A stretch of DNA of 13,494 nt from Lachnospiraceae bacterium (GCA_017412265.1 JAFPYK010000278.1:1-13494); one strand, 5' to 3'. Positions 1 to 6,989 are shown, numbered from the stretch's first letter. Notes: a model not told the origin generated them from the letters alone. Made by a program: numbers and translations.

Positions 1-160
1 CTACGCCAGCGGCTCCAACAACTACGACGAGCTCGCGGCCTCCAAGCCCGACTTCCTCGTCCCCTCCGTGAAATACGTGCCCGACATCATCTTCGGCCAG
101 ATCGAACCTCGCCTCCGCAGAGGCGAGCGCCCCGGCCAGGGCATCGTAGAGACGATCTGA
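1..160 (+). CDS. C-terminal end of a probable HAD-family hydrolase (5' partial)
   Basis: Reading codons from base 2 gives 52 residues ending at a TGA at 158-160. The gene begins outside the window. The visible part contains 'YASGSNNYDELAASKPDF', followed by LVPSVKYVPDII. This fits the end of HAD-superfamily phosphatases of the phosphoglycolate-phosphatase type, where a GYG-like turn, an E-L-x-x-A-x-A/P-D segment and a final 'xSVxELxxII' helix close the Rossmann fold. The catalytic DxD motif and the other core motifs lie outside the window, so the family call rests on the tail alone and the substrate cannot be named. A strong terminator starts 20 bases after the stop, so this gene ends its transcription unit. 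Its GC-rich codon use matches the right half of the window and differs from the cassette that follows. Confidence 0.5.
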   Translation, partial: YASGSNNYDELAASKPDFLVPSVKYVPDIIFGQIEPRLRRGERPGQGIVETI

Positions 161-179
161 CCCCTCCCATAAACCACCA

Positions 180-210
180 AAGAGGCTGTGAACCGTCACA
201 GCCTCTTCTT
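180..210 (+). terminator. Rho-independent terminator of the partial HAD-like gene
   Basis: A perfect 12-bp stem pairs 180-191 with 196-207 around the loop ACCG. It is preceded by an A-rich stretch and followed by TTCTT. It starts 20 bases after the stop codon of the upstream plus-strand gene. The T tract is short and interrupted by C, but the stem is strong and GC-rich. Confidence 0.85.
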
Positions 211-466
211 CATGTCCGGCAAATGAATCCCCTCCCGGCTGGCAACCGCTCGATCCACTCACACAGGCAGGTTCGGCCCTGCCAGAGGGTCCTGCAGCTG
301 CGGAGCGATCGACAGATGCGGCAGGATGTACTTCAGCGTGACGACGATGTTCAGTATCACATTTGTGACCACGTGTCCCTCCGCCAGTCCGAGCAGCTGT
401 CTCATTTCCGCGGTTGAGAAGCCCCGGTCATTCTTCCCCCGAGACCGTGCGCAGCCGGGCGCACTT
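211..466. other. Gene-poor spacer between two terminators
   Basis: This stretch separates the terminator of the first gene from the terminator of the minus-strand cassette. Together with the terminators, 161-516 has no confident gene. I see no promoter with recognisable -35 and -10 boxes, no tRNA-like fold and no tandem repeat. The only coding candidate is the short minus-strand frame at 259-405, listed separately. Base composition is GC-rich, like the first gene and unlike the adjoining cassette. Confidence 0.6.
259..405 (-). pseudogene. Possible small ORF or gene relic, 48 codons
   Basis: A minus-strand frame runs from ATG at 405 to TGA at 259-261. It begins MRQLLGLAEGHVVTNVILN and continues with IVVTLKYILPHLSI, ending in a short Pro-rich tail. 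The same frame stays open upstream to about 465 (last residues ...NDRGFSTAE before the Met), so the segment could be the C-terminal remnant of a longer protein. I see no ribosome site of normal quality before the ATG and no promoter. Against pure noise: the residues look protein-like (amphipathic helix-forming runs, few odd residues) and the composition matches the surrounding chromosome. I do not recognise the family. It may be a truncated gene, a small expressed protein, or chance. Confidence 0.25.
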
Positions 467-497
467 TAAAAAGGCAGGCTCCGATGGAACCTGCCTG
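466..497 (-). terminator. Terminator of the PadR/HAAS/transglutaminase cassette
   Basis: Bases 472-478 (AGGCAGG) pair with 490-496 (CCTGCCT), with one mismatch and three further pairs above it closing a GAT loop. Read on the minus strand, the stem is followed directly by TTTTT at 472-468. It lies about 20 bases past the stop of the HAAS-type membrane protein gene and so closes that operon. Confidence 0.8.
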
Positions 498-516
498 ATT
501 GTCTCTTCTATAGGCC

Positions 517-1671
517 TTATCTTATCTTGATTTCACAGATCATCCAGTCAGCGCCCGGAATATGCGCCTCCAGCCGAAATGTTGTCCCCTCAAGGGCATC
601 AAACCATTTGGCGTTTTGATAATCAAGAACCTCTCGATGTCTCACCTCTCTGGTATCCGGGTCGATGTACGCCTCACTCATTACCGGAATCATCGCCACA
701 TAGCCCTTACTTGTTATCATCTCTGCTGAAAGCTTTTTCTTGAAAATGATCACATCGTCAAGTCTGGCATCCTCTTCCGAATAATCCAGATTTCTCAGAT
801 GTTCAGACCGGGAATAAGCATGATTCGTACCCAAGTCATAATCAATCTCAAGGAGATCTTCCTTCGTGACATCCAGGCTCTCGATCTCAGTCATCTGCTC
901 TGCGTCAACGAGATAAAACCCTCTATATCCAACACTTGGATACGGTTTATATGCAATGGCAGAAACGATAAACAACGCAAGCTGAAGAACAGATATACCG
1001 ATGAAAACCTTTGTTAAGATCCTTTTCAAATGTCCGGTGCTTTTTACCTTCAGAAGACCGGCTGCCACAAAAACCAGCCCGGCAAAAAGGACGTAAAAAG
1101 CAATCGATACTGCACGGTATATTCCCGCGGATAACGTCCATGTCTGACTGATCGACCGATAGGTATCCATATGGCCTTCCAGCAGATACCGAAGAAGCAG
1201 CAGAAAAGGCGCACCGGCGAGCGCACGAATAATTGCATAAACACTATAATAGGCTGCGGCAACCGCGCAGATCGCTCTGTCTTTGATCTTCACGCCATAG
1301 GCAAGAAATGCTGCGGTACCGCCGACGAAAAAAAGCTCAATCCATGCGAATATCGGCTCAAAAGGAGAATCAGCAAAAGCGAAAGTCACAAATGCAAAAA
1401 AGATTCCAAATAAATAAGCAAAGAATTCTACTCCAAACACAATCGGCGCGGCATGTTCTCGGTAGACTCTGGAAAATTGATATCCGAGTTTCTCTTCATT
1501 GCCCATCAGGTCAATTGCTTTCTTCTCTGCTTCCTCCGGGCTGCATCCATCCCCTGTGAAGGAAGCGACGAGATCATCGATATGGCCTTGTAATTCACGC
1601 TCAATATTCACTTGAACCGCTGTATCCTTGAGCGAAGCAACTACTTCGCGAAGATATTCTTCCCTTTTCAT
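517..1671 (-). CDS. HAAS-type (PadR-partner) multi-pass membrane protein
   Basis: This gene encodes 384 residues. Residues 1-72 form a soluble, charged helical region with the pattern of HAAS / permease-prefix domains: 'EELQGHIDDL'-like helix (here ERELQGHIDDL at 24-34), then SPEEAEKKAIDLMGNEEKLG at 44-63. These domains typically accompany PadR regulators in Firmicutes, which is the arrangement here. About five hydrophobic segments follow (roughly 75-100, 106-128, 132-163, 181-207, 219-241). A polar C-terminal domain of about 140 residues comes next; with the N-terminus inside it would lie outside the membrane. That outer domain contains acidic stretches and ends 'DWMICEIKIR'; I do not recognise it. 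The gene starts 18 bases after the padR stop, in the same operon. A role in sensing or signalling at the envelope is inferred from context only. The ribosome site before the ATG is weak (AAGAAGGCGG, rather far), so translation may be coupled to padR. Confidence 0.8.
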   Translation of the reverse strand: MKREEYLREVVASLKDTAVQVNIERELQGHIDDLVASFTGDGCSPEEAEKKAIDLMGNEEKLGYQFSRVYREHAAPIVFGVEFFAYLFGIFFAFVTFAFADSPFEPIFAWIELFFVGGTAAFLAYGVKIKDRAICAVAAAYYSVYAIIRALAGAPFLLLLRYLLEGHMDTYRSISQTWTLSAGIYRAVSIAFYVLFAGLVFVAAGLLKVKSTGHLKRILTKVFIGISVLQLALFIVSAIAYKPYPSVGYRGFYLVDAEQMTEIESLDVTKEDLLEIDYDLGTNHAYSRSEHLRNLDYSEEDARLDDVIIFKKKLSAEMITSKGYVAMIPVMSEAYIDPDTREVRHREVLDYQNAKWFDALEGTTFRLEAHIPGADWMICEIKIR

Positions 1672-1689
1672 CTTCGCCCGCCGCCTTCT

Positions 1690-1989
1690 TTATCCTTGTT
1701 TCAGCTGCTGTTTGCTCTTTTCTTTTTTCAGTATCTCTTTGCCCTTCTCTGAGATGCGGTAACACCTGCGTTCAAGCCCCTCACAGTCTCTCCAGCAGGC
1801 ATCCAGCAGCTTTTTCTTCACAAGTCGATGCAGCACCGGGTAGATGGCACCCTGGTTCTTGTCAAAAGCAGTCTCGCCCCGCTCCTCCAGCGCATGAATC
1901 ATCTGAGATCCATACATTTCTTCATTCTCCAGCAAAGAAAGGACAAGACAGTCCGTACTTCTATTCTTCTTCAAAAATAAACCGCTCAT
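1690..1989 (-). CDS. PadR-family transcriptional regulator
   Basis: The product is 99 residues, the usual size of the short PadR subfamily. It shows the family's winged-helix pattern: the first helix LVLSLLENEEMYGSQMI, the recognition-helix region 'GAIYPVLHRLVKKKLL', and the wing GLERRCYRISEKGKEIL, matching the common G-x-x-R-R-x-Y-R-L/I-T/S-x-x-G signature. A short basic tail (KKEKSKQQLKQG) follows in place of the long dimerisation helix of larger PadRs. I chose ATG at 1989 because AGAGGGTG lies about nine bases upstream; an in-frame GTG at 2001 would add MCSI but has no space for a ribosome site. The gene follows the transglutaminase lipoprotein gene by 15 bases and precedes the HAAS-type partner by 18. 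PadR proteins usually repress their own operon; the palindrome at 3594-3608 is a candidate operator. The inducer is unknown. Confidence 0.92.
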   Translation of the reverse strand: MSGLFLKKNRSTDCLVLSLLENEEMYGSQMIHALEERGETAFDKNQGAIYPVLHRLVKKKLLDACWRDCEGLERRCYRISEKGKEILKKEKSKQQLKQG

Positions 1990-2004
1990 AATAGAACACA
2001 CCCT

Positions 2005-3561
2005 CTAATCGTGCACTTCCTTCAGGCTCTCCAAAAAATAACGCACACCATCATCCCCGATCCGGTAAGCCATATCGCATCTGGTAAAATTACCTCGCTC
2101 ATCGAAACGATACACCTTTGCCTTCTCATCTTCAATTCTGCAGAATCGGTAAGTCTCTCCCTGCTTCTCCGTGTTGATGCAGATATATCCTTTTTCATTT
2201 TTGATATATCCGTGGAAGAACGTCTCTGCCAGTTCGACAGACATCATGTCGTCAATCACGTCGATAAAATCGTCATATGCATATGGAGCCAACGACCATC
2301 CATTCTTCAGGGGCATCAGTTCTTCTTCTGTCACATCAAATCCAAGGCTGATTAACAATTGCAGGGGATTGGTGTGTGCCTCATTCACAATGAAAAATGC
2401 TGTCTGAAGCAGTCCATAGTCCATCGAATCATCCTCAAGATTGACGCGTTCAAACAACGATTCCGTCCGGGGTTCACAGTAATTCTCACAATAATCATCA
2501 ATCCGTCTTGGATAGTAATACATCAAATCTTCTGTGGAGACCGCGAAGAACAAGTACTCCGCCATAGGTCTTCCGGCATCCCATGTCGCATCGAATTCAT
2601 AATACTTCCCGTCTAGTTTTGCCACATTCCAGCCATGACCGCCGTTGTACCGAGTTGTGGAATCATTCGAATGATAATCGTCATAGACATAGCCGGTGAT
2701 CGGGAAGCACTCAATTCCAGCGAGGTTAAACAATACATACATCGCCTCATTATAGCCGGCGCAAACGGTCGAGCCCTTGATCAGGGCATCATACAATAGA
2801 TTCCAATCTGTCCCTTTATAATAATCGAAGTAATTATATTCTACATGATCGGTCAGATACCGGTAGAGATACATAGCGGTTTCATACTCGTTATAGTCCT
2901 CCGGCACAGTCGCAACAATTCTCTTTGCCTCATCAATCGCAGTACGATATTTCTCCGTCTGCTGCCGGCCCATGCCCATGATACTGACATACACATAATT
3001 GACCTTCTCTCCGGCTTCATTTTCAAAACTGGAGACAGTTCTTCCTGTCACGCTGTTGTCATTGACCAGGTAGATCAATCCAAGATATTTTGAGACCGCA
3101 AACAAGTTCGATCCTTCGAACTCTGTGGTAGGAATGCACATCTTGTCGTATCCATAATACATAGCATAATCCAGGATCGGGAACAGTGATTGCAGCTTCT
3201 CCGGAATGTATTTGTCAAAATAATACGTTCTCGGCGGATGTTCCATGGCAGAAACAAACGCATTCACCTCGGACGGGGCAATGTTTTCCACAACCATGTT
3301 GTCATCCTGATCCACATAAGAAAATGCGATCGTGTCGGGTGTCGCAAATCCTTCCGGTGCATTTTTGCTGACAAAGGCATCCGCATAAGAGATATCATGG
3401 CTGTGATCCTGCTCCGGCGTTTCGGTTGTTGTCTCTTGCGCAGATCCCGCAGGATTCTCGTCACCAGCCGGATCCTTGCCCTGACAACCCACAAGGCAAA
3501 ATGCACATAAGAATATCACGATCAGACAAAATGCAGAAAGAATGGTGTGTTTTCTTTTCAT
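2005..3561 (-). CDS. Transglutaminase-like (papain-fold) lipoprotein
   Basis: The product is a 518-residue exported lipoprotein. It has a basic start (MKRKH), a hydrophobic run to about residue 25 and a lipobox LVGC with the lipidated cysteine at 26. A low-complexity, Thr/Glu/His-rich linker (27-57) follows. A transglutaminase-like core spans roughly 200-345: helices with ETAMYLYRYLTDHVEYNY, the nucleophile in GSTVCAGYNEAMYVL (Cys267), the His in YNGGHGWNV (His309) and the Asp in YEFDATWD (Asp324), so the full Cys-His-Asp triad is present. The roughly 170 residues after it are unrecognised. Bacterial proteins of this fold on the outer membrane face are often peptidases or peptidoglycan- or peptide-modifying enzymes; the substrate here is unknown. 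An AAAGGA site lies before the ATG. It is the first gene of a three-gene operon with padR and a HAAS-type membrane protein, so it is probably PadR-controlled. GC content is low compared with the flanking genes. Confidence 0.88.
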   Translation of the reverse strand: MKRKHTILSAFCLIVIFLCAFCLVGCQGKDPAGDENPAGSAQETTTETPEQDHSHDISYADAFVSKNAPEGFATPDTIAFSYVDQDDNMVVENIAPSEVNAFVSAMEHPPRTYYFDKYIPEKLQSLFPILDYAMYYGYDKMCIPTTEFEGSNLFAVSKYLGLIYLVNDNSVTGRTVSSFENEAGEKVNYVYVSIMGMGRQQTEKYRTAIDEAKRIVATVPEDYNEYETAMYLYRYLTDHVEYNYFDYYKGTDWNLLYDALIKGSTVCAGYNEAMYVLFNLAGIECFPITGYVYDDYHSNDSTTRYNGGHGWNVAKLDGKYYEFDATWDAGRPMAEYLFFAVSTEDLMYYYPRRIDDYCENYCEPRTESLFERVNLEDDSMDYGLLQTAFFIVNEAHTNPLQLLISLGFDVTEEELMPLKNGWSLAPYAYDDFIDVIDDMMSVELAETFFHGYIKNEKGYICINTEKQGETYRFCRIEDEKAKVYRFDERGNFTRCDMAYRIGDDGVRYFLESLKEVHD

Positions 3562-3593
3562 TTCATAATCCTTTATATTCTTTCATAACCATA

Positions 3594-3608
3594 TATAATT
3601 GAATTATA
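3594..3608. promoter_or_regulatory. Palindrome overlapping the -10 box, candidate PadR operator
   Basis: TATAATT-G-AATTATA is a perfect 7-1-7 inverted repeat that includes the whole -10 hexamer. A repressor dimer bound here would block RNA polymerase. Assignment to PadR is inferred from gene linkage; the AT-rich context makes a chance palindrome possible, and known PadR operators often have an ATGT/ACAT core that is not present here. Confidence 0.4.
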
Positions 3609-3631
3609 ATAGCATTCTCCGTTCTTGTCAA
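3603..3631 (-). promoter_or_regulatory. Consensus sigma-A promoter of the transglutaminase/PadR/HAAS operon
   Basis: On the minus strand, TTGACA (3631-3626) and TATAAT (3608-3603) are separated by exactly 17 bases, a perfect housekeeping promoter. The -10 box ends 41 bases before the ATG at 3561. A promoter this strong in front of an operon that encodes its own PadR repressor suggests it is normally held off. Confidence 0.9.
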
Positions 3632-3685
3632 AAAACCTCTATTGTCTCTTTCTCACTTACAGCCGTGTGCAGACAGAACGAGCCC

Positions 3686-3724
3686 GAAAAATGAATGAGG
3701 ATGAGAGAAAACCCTCATCCTCAT
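3686..3724 (-). terminator. Second, distal terminator downstream of rpmF
   Basis: An 11-bp perfect stem pairs 3695-3705 with 3714-3724 around an 8-base loop. On the minus strand it is followed within three bases by TTTTT (3691-3687). It lies about 90 bases past rpmF and behind a first terminator, so it acts as a backup that also shields the cassette promoter beside it from read-through. Confidence 0.75.
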
Positions 3725-3761
3725 ATGAGTCATTTCTTAACCCCAACTCTTGACAAAGAGC

Positions 3762-3799
3762 AAAAAAACAGCCATGCAGTCCATAGACCGCATGGCCGT
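3762..3799 (-). terminator. First terminator downstream of rpmF
   Basis: GCCATGC (3771-3777) pairs with GCATGGC (3790-3796), with further pairs GTC/GAC above one mismatch and a CATA loop. On the minus strand the stem is followed by a run of seven T (3768-3762). It begins 16 bases after the rpmF stop codon. Confidence 0.88.
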
Positions 3800-3814
3800 C
3801 TCTTAACGATTCAA

Positions 3815-3997
3815 TTACTCACCGACAGCGATGATCTCTCTCTTGTTGTAGCTGCCGCACTTCTTGCAGACTCTGTGAGGAACCATCAGCGCGCCGCACT
3901 TGCTGCACTTTACGAGAGCAGGGGCACTCATCTTCCAATGAGCTCTGTGGCTGTCACGTCTTGCCTTGGAGTGTTTATTCTTGGGACAGATAGACAT
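3815..3997 (-). CDS. rpmF: 50S ribosomal protein L32
   Basis: The product is 60 residues, a normal L32 length. It has the diagnostic N-terminal PKNKHSKARRDSHRAHWK and four cysteines in two CxxC pairs (Cys31/34 and Cys44/47). These make the zinc-binding version of this large-subunit protein rather than the cysteine-free paralogue used under zinc limitation in some Firmicutes. The start is certain: AAGGAGGTG lies at the usual distance before ATG 3997. That ribosome site falls over the end of the DUF177 gene, whose stop is only three bases away, so the two genes are co-transcribed and probably translationally coupled. Two tandem terminators follow and no plsX-type gene comes next, unlike the common fatty-acid continuation of this cluster. 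Confidence 0.97.
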   Translation of the reverse strand: MSICPKNKHSKARRDSHRAHWKMSAPALVKCSKCGALMVPHRVCKKCGSYNKREIIAVGE

Positions 3998-4000
3998 AGG

Positions 4001-4528
4001 TCACACCTCCTTAAACTGATCAAAAATGTCTTGAAAAGCTGCCATCCGCGGATCCAATACCGTCTGATCACAGCTACATGTCTCTCTATTGAGATTGACT
4101 CCGCATACCTTGCAGATCCCCTTGCAGTCTTCTCTGCACAGCGTCTGCAGCGGGAAGTCAAGAAGTATCTCGTCATAGATGAGCCGTTCTACATCCAGGT
4201 TCGTTCCGTCAATGTATACTCGCTCGTCCGGAATCTCGTCGGGACCCGCCTCCTTCTGACGAAAATCGATCTCATCGTCGATCTCAATCTCAAAAGGCAC
4301 ATCCACTTCATCCAGACAACGGCTGCACGGAATCGCCAGTACGATCTTCGTCGCTCCCTGAAGTGCAACCCTGCGGTTCCCCAGATTGGTCACCGTAAGC
4401 TTCAGCGGCTCCTTCGATATCACCTTGTGATCCATCCCAGCCACATGGATCCTCTCCGCTTCCACGGGAATCTCCATCTGCCGGCTTTCATTCGGAATCT
4501 GCATGATCTCCGCAAGAGAAATAATCAT
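4001..4528 (-). CDS. DUF177 / YceD-family protein (large-subunit rRNA accumulation)
   Basis: The product is 175 residues, the usual length of the DUF177 (YceD) family, which in bacteria and plastids is linked to 23S rRNA accumulation and is almost always found next to rpmF. A CSRC pair at 68-71 sits in the family's 'CxRCL' motif. A cysteine-rich C-terminal half follows (CREDCKGICKVCGVNLN at 131-147, then CSC at 151-153), which is a likely metal-binding site. Between them is the acidic strand region EIDDEIDF. An ideal AAGGAGG site lies before ATG 4528, and a perfect promoter lies just upstream. The molecular activity of the family is not settled. Confidence 0.92.
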   Translation of the reverse strand: MIISLAEIMQIPNESRQMEIPVEAERIHVAGMDHKVISKEPLKLTVTNLGNRRVALQGATKIVLAIPCSRCLDEVDVPFEIEIDDEIDFRQKEAGPDEIPDERVYIDGTNLDVERLIYDEILLDFPLQTLCREDCKGICKVCGVNLNRETCSCDQTVLDPRMAAFQDIFDQFKEV

Positions 4529-4558
4529 AGTTCATCCTCCTTAAGTCAGCACCATAAA

Positions 4559-4587
4559 ATTATAGCCAACGATGAATTGTTTGTCAA
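4559..4587 (-). promoter_or_regulatory. Consensus sigma-A promoter of the DUF177-rpmF operon
   Basis: On the minus strand, TTGACA (4587-4582) and TATAAT (4564-4559) are 17 bases apart, matching consensus at all 12 positions. The -10 box ends 30 bases before the DUF177 start, giving a short leader that carries only the ribosome site. This makes ribosomal-protein expression independent of the upstream pta-ackA unit. Confidence 0.92.
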
Positions 4588-4645
4588 CAGGAAATTTCAA
4601 AGAGAACAAAACAGAATGCCGCCCGCTGTCCCTCTGAAAATGCGC

Positions 4646-4678
4646 AAAACACCACCGGCTGCACATACAGCCGGTGGC
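4646..4678 (-). terminator. Terminator of the pta-ackA operon
   Basis: A perfect 10-bp GC-rich stem pairs 4652-4661 with 4668-4677 around a 6-base loop. On the minus strand it is followed by TG and then TTTT (4649-4646). It lies about 55 bases past the ackA stop and upstream of the DUF177 promoter, so the two operons are separated. Confidence 0.82.
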
Positions 4679-4733
4679 ACGGATCTCAAGGATTCATTTG
4701 CGGAAAAACAATCGCTGCCCGGGACCGATCTCC

Positions 4734-5924
4734 TCAGATCAGGGAAAGCGTATCTCTCGCGATCGCGAGCTCCTCGTTGGTCGGGATGACCATAACCTTC
4801 ACCTTGGAATCCGGGGTAGAGATCATGATCTCTTTGCCGCGGGTCTTGTTGGCCTCCGCGTCGATCTTCACGCCGAGATAGCCGAGCGGTGCGCAGACTC
4901 TCTCACGCGCTCTCGCATCGTTCTCGCCGACGCCTGCGGTAAACGCAATCGCGTCCACACCGTTCATGGCCGCCACATAGGCGCCGATGTACTTCACGAC
5001 ACGGTAGATAAATGCGTCAAATGCAAGCTTCGCGCGCTCGTTGCCTTCCTCCTCCGCAGCCGCGATATCGCGGAAATCGCTGGAGACACCGGATACGCCC
5101 AGAACACCGGACTTCTTGTTGAGAATGTTGAGCATCTCATCCACGCTCAGGTTCTCATGGTTGCAGATGAACTGCAGAACCGCAGGATCCACATCGCCGG
5201 ATCTGGTACCCATGATCAGGCCCTCCAGTGGTGTAAGGCCCATGGAAGTATCCACGCACTTGCCGCCGATGGAAGCAGAGATCGAAGCGCCGTTGCCCAG
5301 GTGACAGACGATGACCTTGCCGCTCTTCTTGTCGAGGCCGGCGAAATCAAGCACTCTCTTGCTCACGAACATATGGCTGGTTCCGTGGAAGCCGTAGCGG
5401 CGGATCTTGTACTTCTCATAATACTCGTAAGGGATCGCATACATGTAAGCTTCCGGCTTCATGCCTTGGCCGAACGCGGTATCGAACACCGCAACCTGCG
5501 GCTTGCCGGGCATAGCTGCCTCGCACGCCTCGATACCCATTAAGTTTGCCGGGTTGTGCAGAGGTCCCAGGTCGAAGCACTCGCGGATGACTCTCTTGAC
5601 ATCCTCGTTGACCACGATGGAATCCGAATAAACCGAGCCGCCGTGCAGGACTCTGTGTCCTACCGCACCGATCTCATCCATGGACTTGATCACGCCGTGC
5701 TCCGGATCGAGCAGCGCAGACAGGACCAGCTCCACAGCCGTCTGATGGGTCGGCATATCCTTCTCCACGACCACTTTGTCCTTGCCGGTGGGCTGATGCG
5801 TCAGCTTCGAGCCGTCGATGCCGATTCTCTCGCACAGACCCTTGGCCAGGACGCTCTCGTTCTCCATGTCGATCAGCTGGTACTTCAGAGAAGAGCTGCC
5901 GCAGTTCATAACTAAAATCTTCAT
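4734..5924 (-). CDS. ackA: Acetate kinase
   Basis: AckA transfers the phosphate of acetyl phosphate to ADP, giving acetate and ATP: the substrate-level ATP step of fermentation in the cytoplasm. The product is 396 residues, a typical length. All the residues known from the Methanosarcina enzyme are present at the same numbers: Asn7, Arg91, His123, Asp148, Phe179-His180, Asn211, Arg241, Gly331 and Glu384. Signature segments include [11 protein letters not shown] at the N-terminus, [10 protein letters not shown] at 175-184 and 'FTAGVGEND' near 328-336. One mild departure is AFGQGM after Asp148, where the more common form is AFHQTM. AGGAGA lies ahead of ATG 5924. The gene follows pta by 45 bases in the same operon and is closed by a strong terminator. 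Confidence 0.98.
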   Translation of the reverse strand: MKILVMNCGSSSLKYQLIDMENESVLAKGLCERIGIDGSKLTHQPTGKDKVVVEKDMPTHQTAVELVLSALLDPEHGVIKSMDEIGAVGHRVLHGGSVYSDSIVVNEDVKRVIRECFDLGPLHNPANLMGIEACEAAMPGKPQVAVFDTAFGQGMKPEAYMYAIPYEYYEKYKIRRYGFHGTSHMFVSKRVLDFAGLDKKSGKVIVCHLGNGASISASIGGKCVDTSMGLTPLEGLIMGTRSGDVDPAVLQFICNHENLSVDEMLNILNKKSGVLGVSGVSSDFRDIAAAEEEGNERAKLAFDAFIYRVVKYIGAYVAAMNGVDAIAFTAGVGENDARARERVCAPLGYLGVKIDAEANKTRGKEIMISTPDSKVKVMVIPTNEELAIARDTLSLI

Positions 5925-5969
5925 AGATATATTCTCCTGTAAATGTATTTTCTTCCGAATGACTGTCTG

Positions 5970-6959
5970 TTACTGTGCCTGAACCGCCGTGATCGCTACC
6001 ACGCCCACGATATCCTCGGCGAAGCAGCCTCTGGACAGATCGTTGACGGGCTTGGCGATACCCTGGCAGACCGGGCCGTAAGCCTCAGCCTTCGCCAGTC
6101 TCTGCACCAGCTTGTAGCCGATGTTGCCTGCATCCAGGTTCGGGAAGATCAGGGTGTTGGCCTTGCCTGCCACCTGGCTTCCGGGAGCCTTGGAAGAACC
6201 GACGGAAGGAACGATCGCCGCGTCAAGCTGCATCTCGCCGTCCAGCATCAGCTCCGGATACTGCTCCTTCGCGATCCTGGTCGCTTCCTGCACCTTGGTC
6301 ACGTCGTCGTGCTTCGCGCTGCCCATCGTGGAGTAAGAAAGCATCGCGACTCTCGCGTCCTCGCCGGTCAGAAGCTTGAAGCTCTCCGCGGAGCTGCCCG
6401 CGATGGCTGCCAGCTCTTCCGCGGTCGGATTCTGGTTCAGGCCGCAGTCAGAGAAGACGAAGGTGCCGTTGTTGCCGTACTCGCAGTTCGGAACAACCAT
6501 CAGGAAGAAGGAAGAAACGAGCTTGGTGCCGGGCTTGGTCTTAATGATCTGAAGGGCCGGGCGAAGGGTGTTCGCGGTTGAATGGCAGGCGCCGGATACA
6601 ACGCCGTCAGCGTCATTGCACTTCGCCATCATGCATGCATAGAACATATAGTCGCTGGTCATCAGGTGACGGGCCTCTTCCGGAGTCATGCCTTTCTTCT
6701 TGCGAAGCTCGACCAGGACGTCCACATACTCGTCCAGCTTATCGGAAGTCTTCGGATCGATGATCGTCGCGCCGGAGATATCAAACTGCGGAGCGACCTT
6801 CGCCACTTCCTCAGGATCTCCGAGAAGGACGATATCCGCAAAACCCTCTTTCAGGATGATGCTGGCTGCCTCGATCACACGCGCGTCCATAGACTCAGGA
6901 AGAACGATGGTCTTCTTGTTGCTTCTGGCTCTCTCTTTTACTACGTCAATAAAGCTCAT
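5970..6959 (-). CDS. pta: Phosphate acetyltransferase
   Basis: Pta converts acetyl-CoA and phosphate to acetyl phosphate and CoA, feeding acetate kinase. The product is 329 residues, the short single-domain form of Firmicutes without the N-terminal regulatory domains of the enterobacterial enzyme. Family segments are clear: DGVVSGACHSTANTLRPAL, LDGEMQLDAAIVP, FPNLDAGNIGYKLVQR and PVNDLSRGC. Ser309, Arg310 and Asp316 fall at the same numbers as the catalytic residues of the Methanosarcina enzyme. I chose ATG 6959 because AAAGGAAG sits at a good distance upstream and the protein then begins MSFIDVVKERA, as the family does. The open frame extends further to a TTG at 7022, but that would run through the leader hairpin. 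It is the first gene of the pta-ackA operon. Confidence 0.98.
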   Translation of the reverse strand: MSFIDVVKERARSNKKTIVLPESMDARVIEAASIILKEGFADIVLLGDPEEVAKVAPQFDISGATIIDPKTSDKLDEYVDVLVELRKKKGMTPEEARHLMTSDYMFYACMMAKCNDADGVVSGACHSTANTLRPALQIIKTKPGTKLVSSFFLMVVPNCEYGNNGTFVFSDCGLNQNPTAEELAAIAGSSAESFKLLTGEDARVAMLSYSTMGSAKHDDVTKVQEATRIAKEQYPELMLDGEMQLDAAIVPSVGSSKAPGSQVAGKANTLIFPNLDAGNIGYKLVQRLAKAEAYGPVCQGIAKPVNDLSRGCFAEDIVGVVAITAVQAQ

Positions 6960-6989
6960 TGGTATACTTCCTTTCCTGTATAGTGTTAT

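Noticed and set aside
3750..3755. TTGACA on the plus strand between the two rpmF terminators
   Set aside because: No -10-like hexamer lies 16-18 bases downstream and no plus-strand gene follows.
3695..4789. Long plus-strand open frame (364 codons) across rpmF and DUF177
   Set aside because: It is antisense to two clearly recognised genes, crosses their promoter and terminators, and its translation is rich in His, Arg and Leu with no domain.
4674..5543. Plus-strand open frame (289 codons) opposite ackA
   Set aside because: Antisense to acetate kinase, whose catalytic residues are all in place; no ribosome site or family resemblance.
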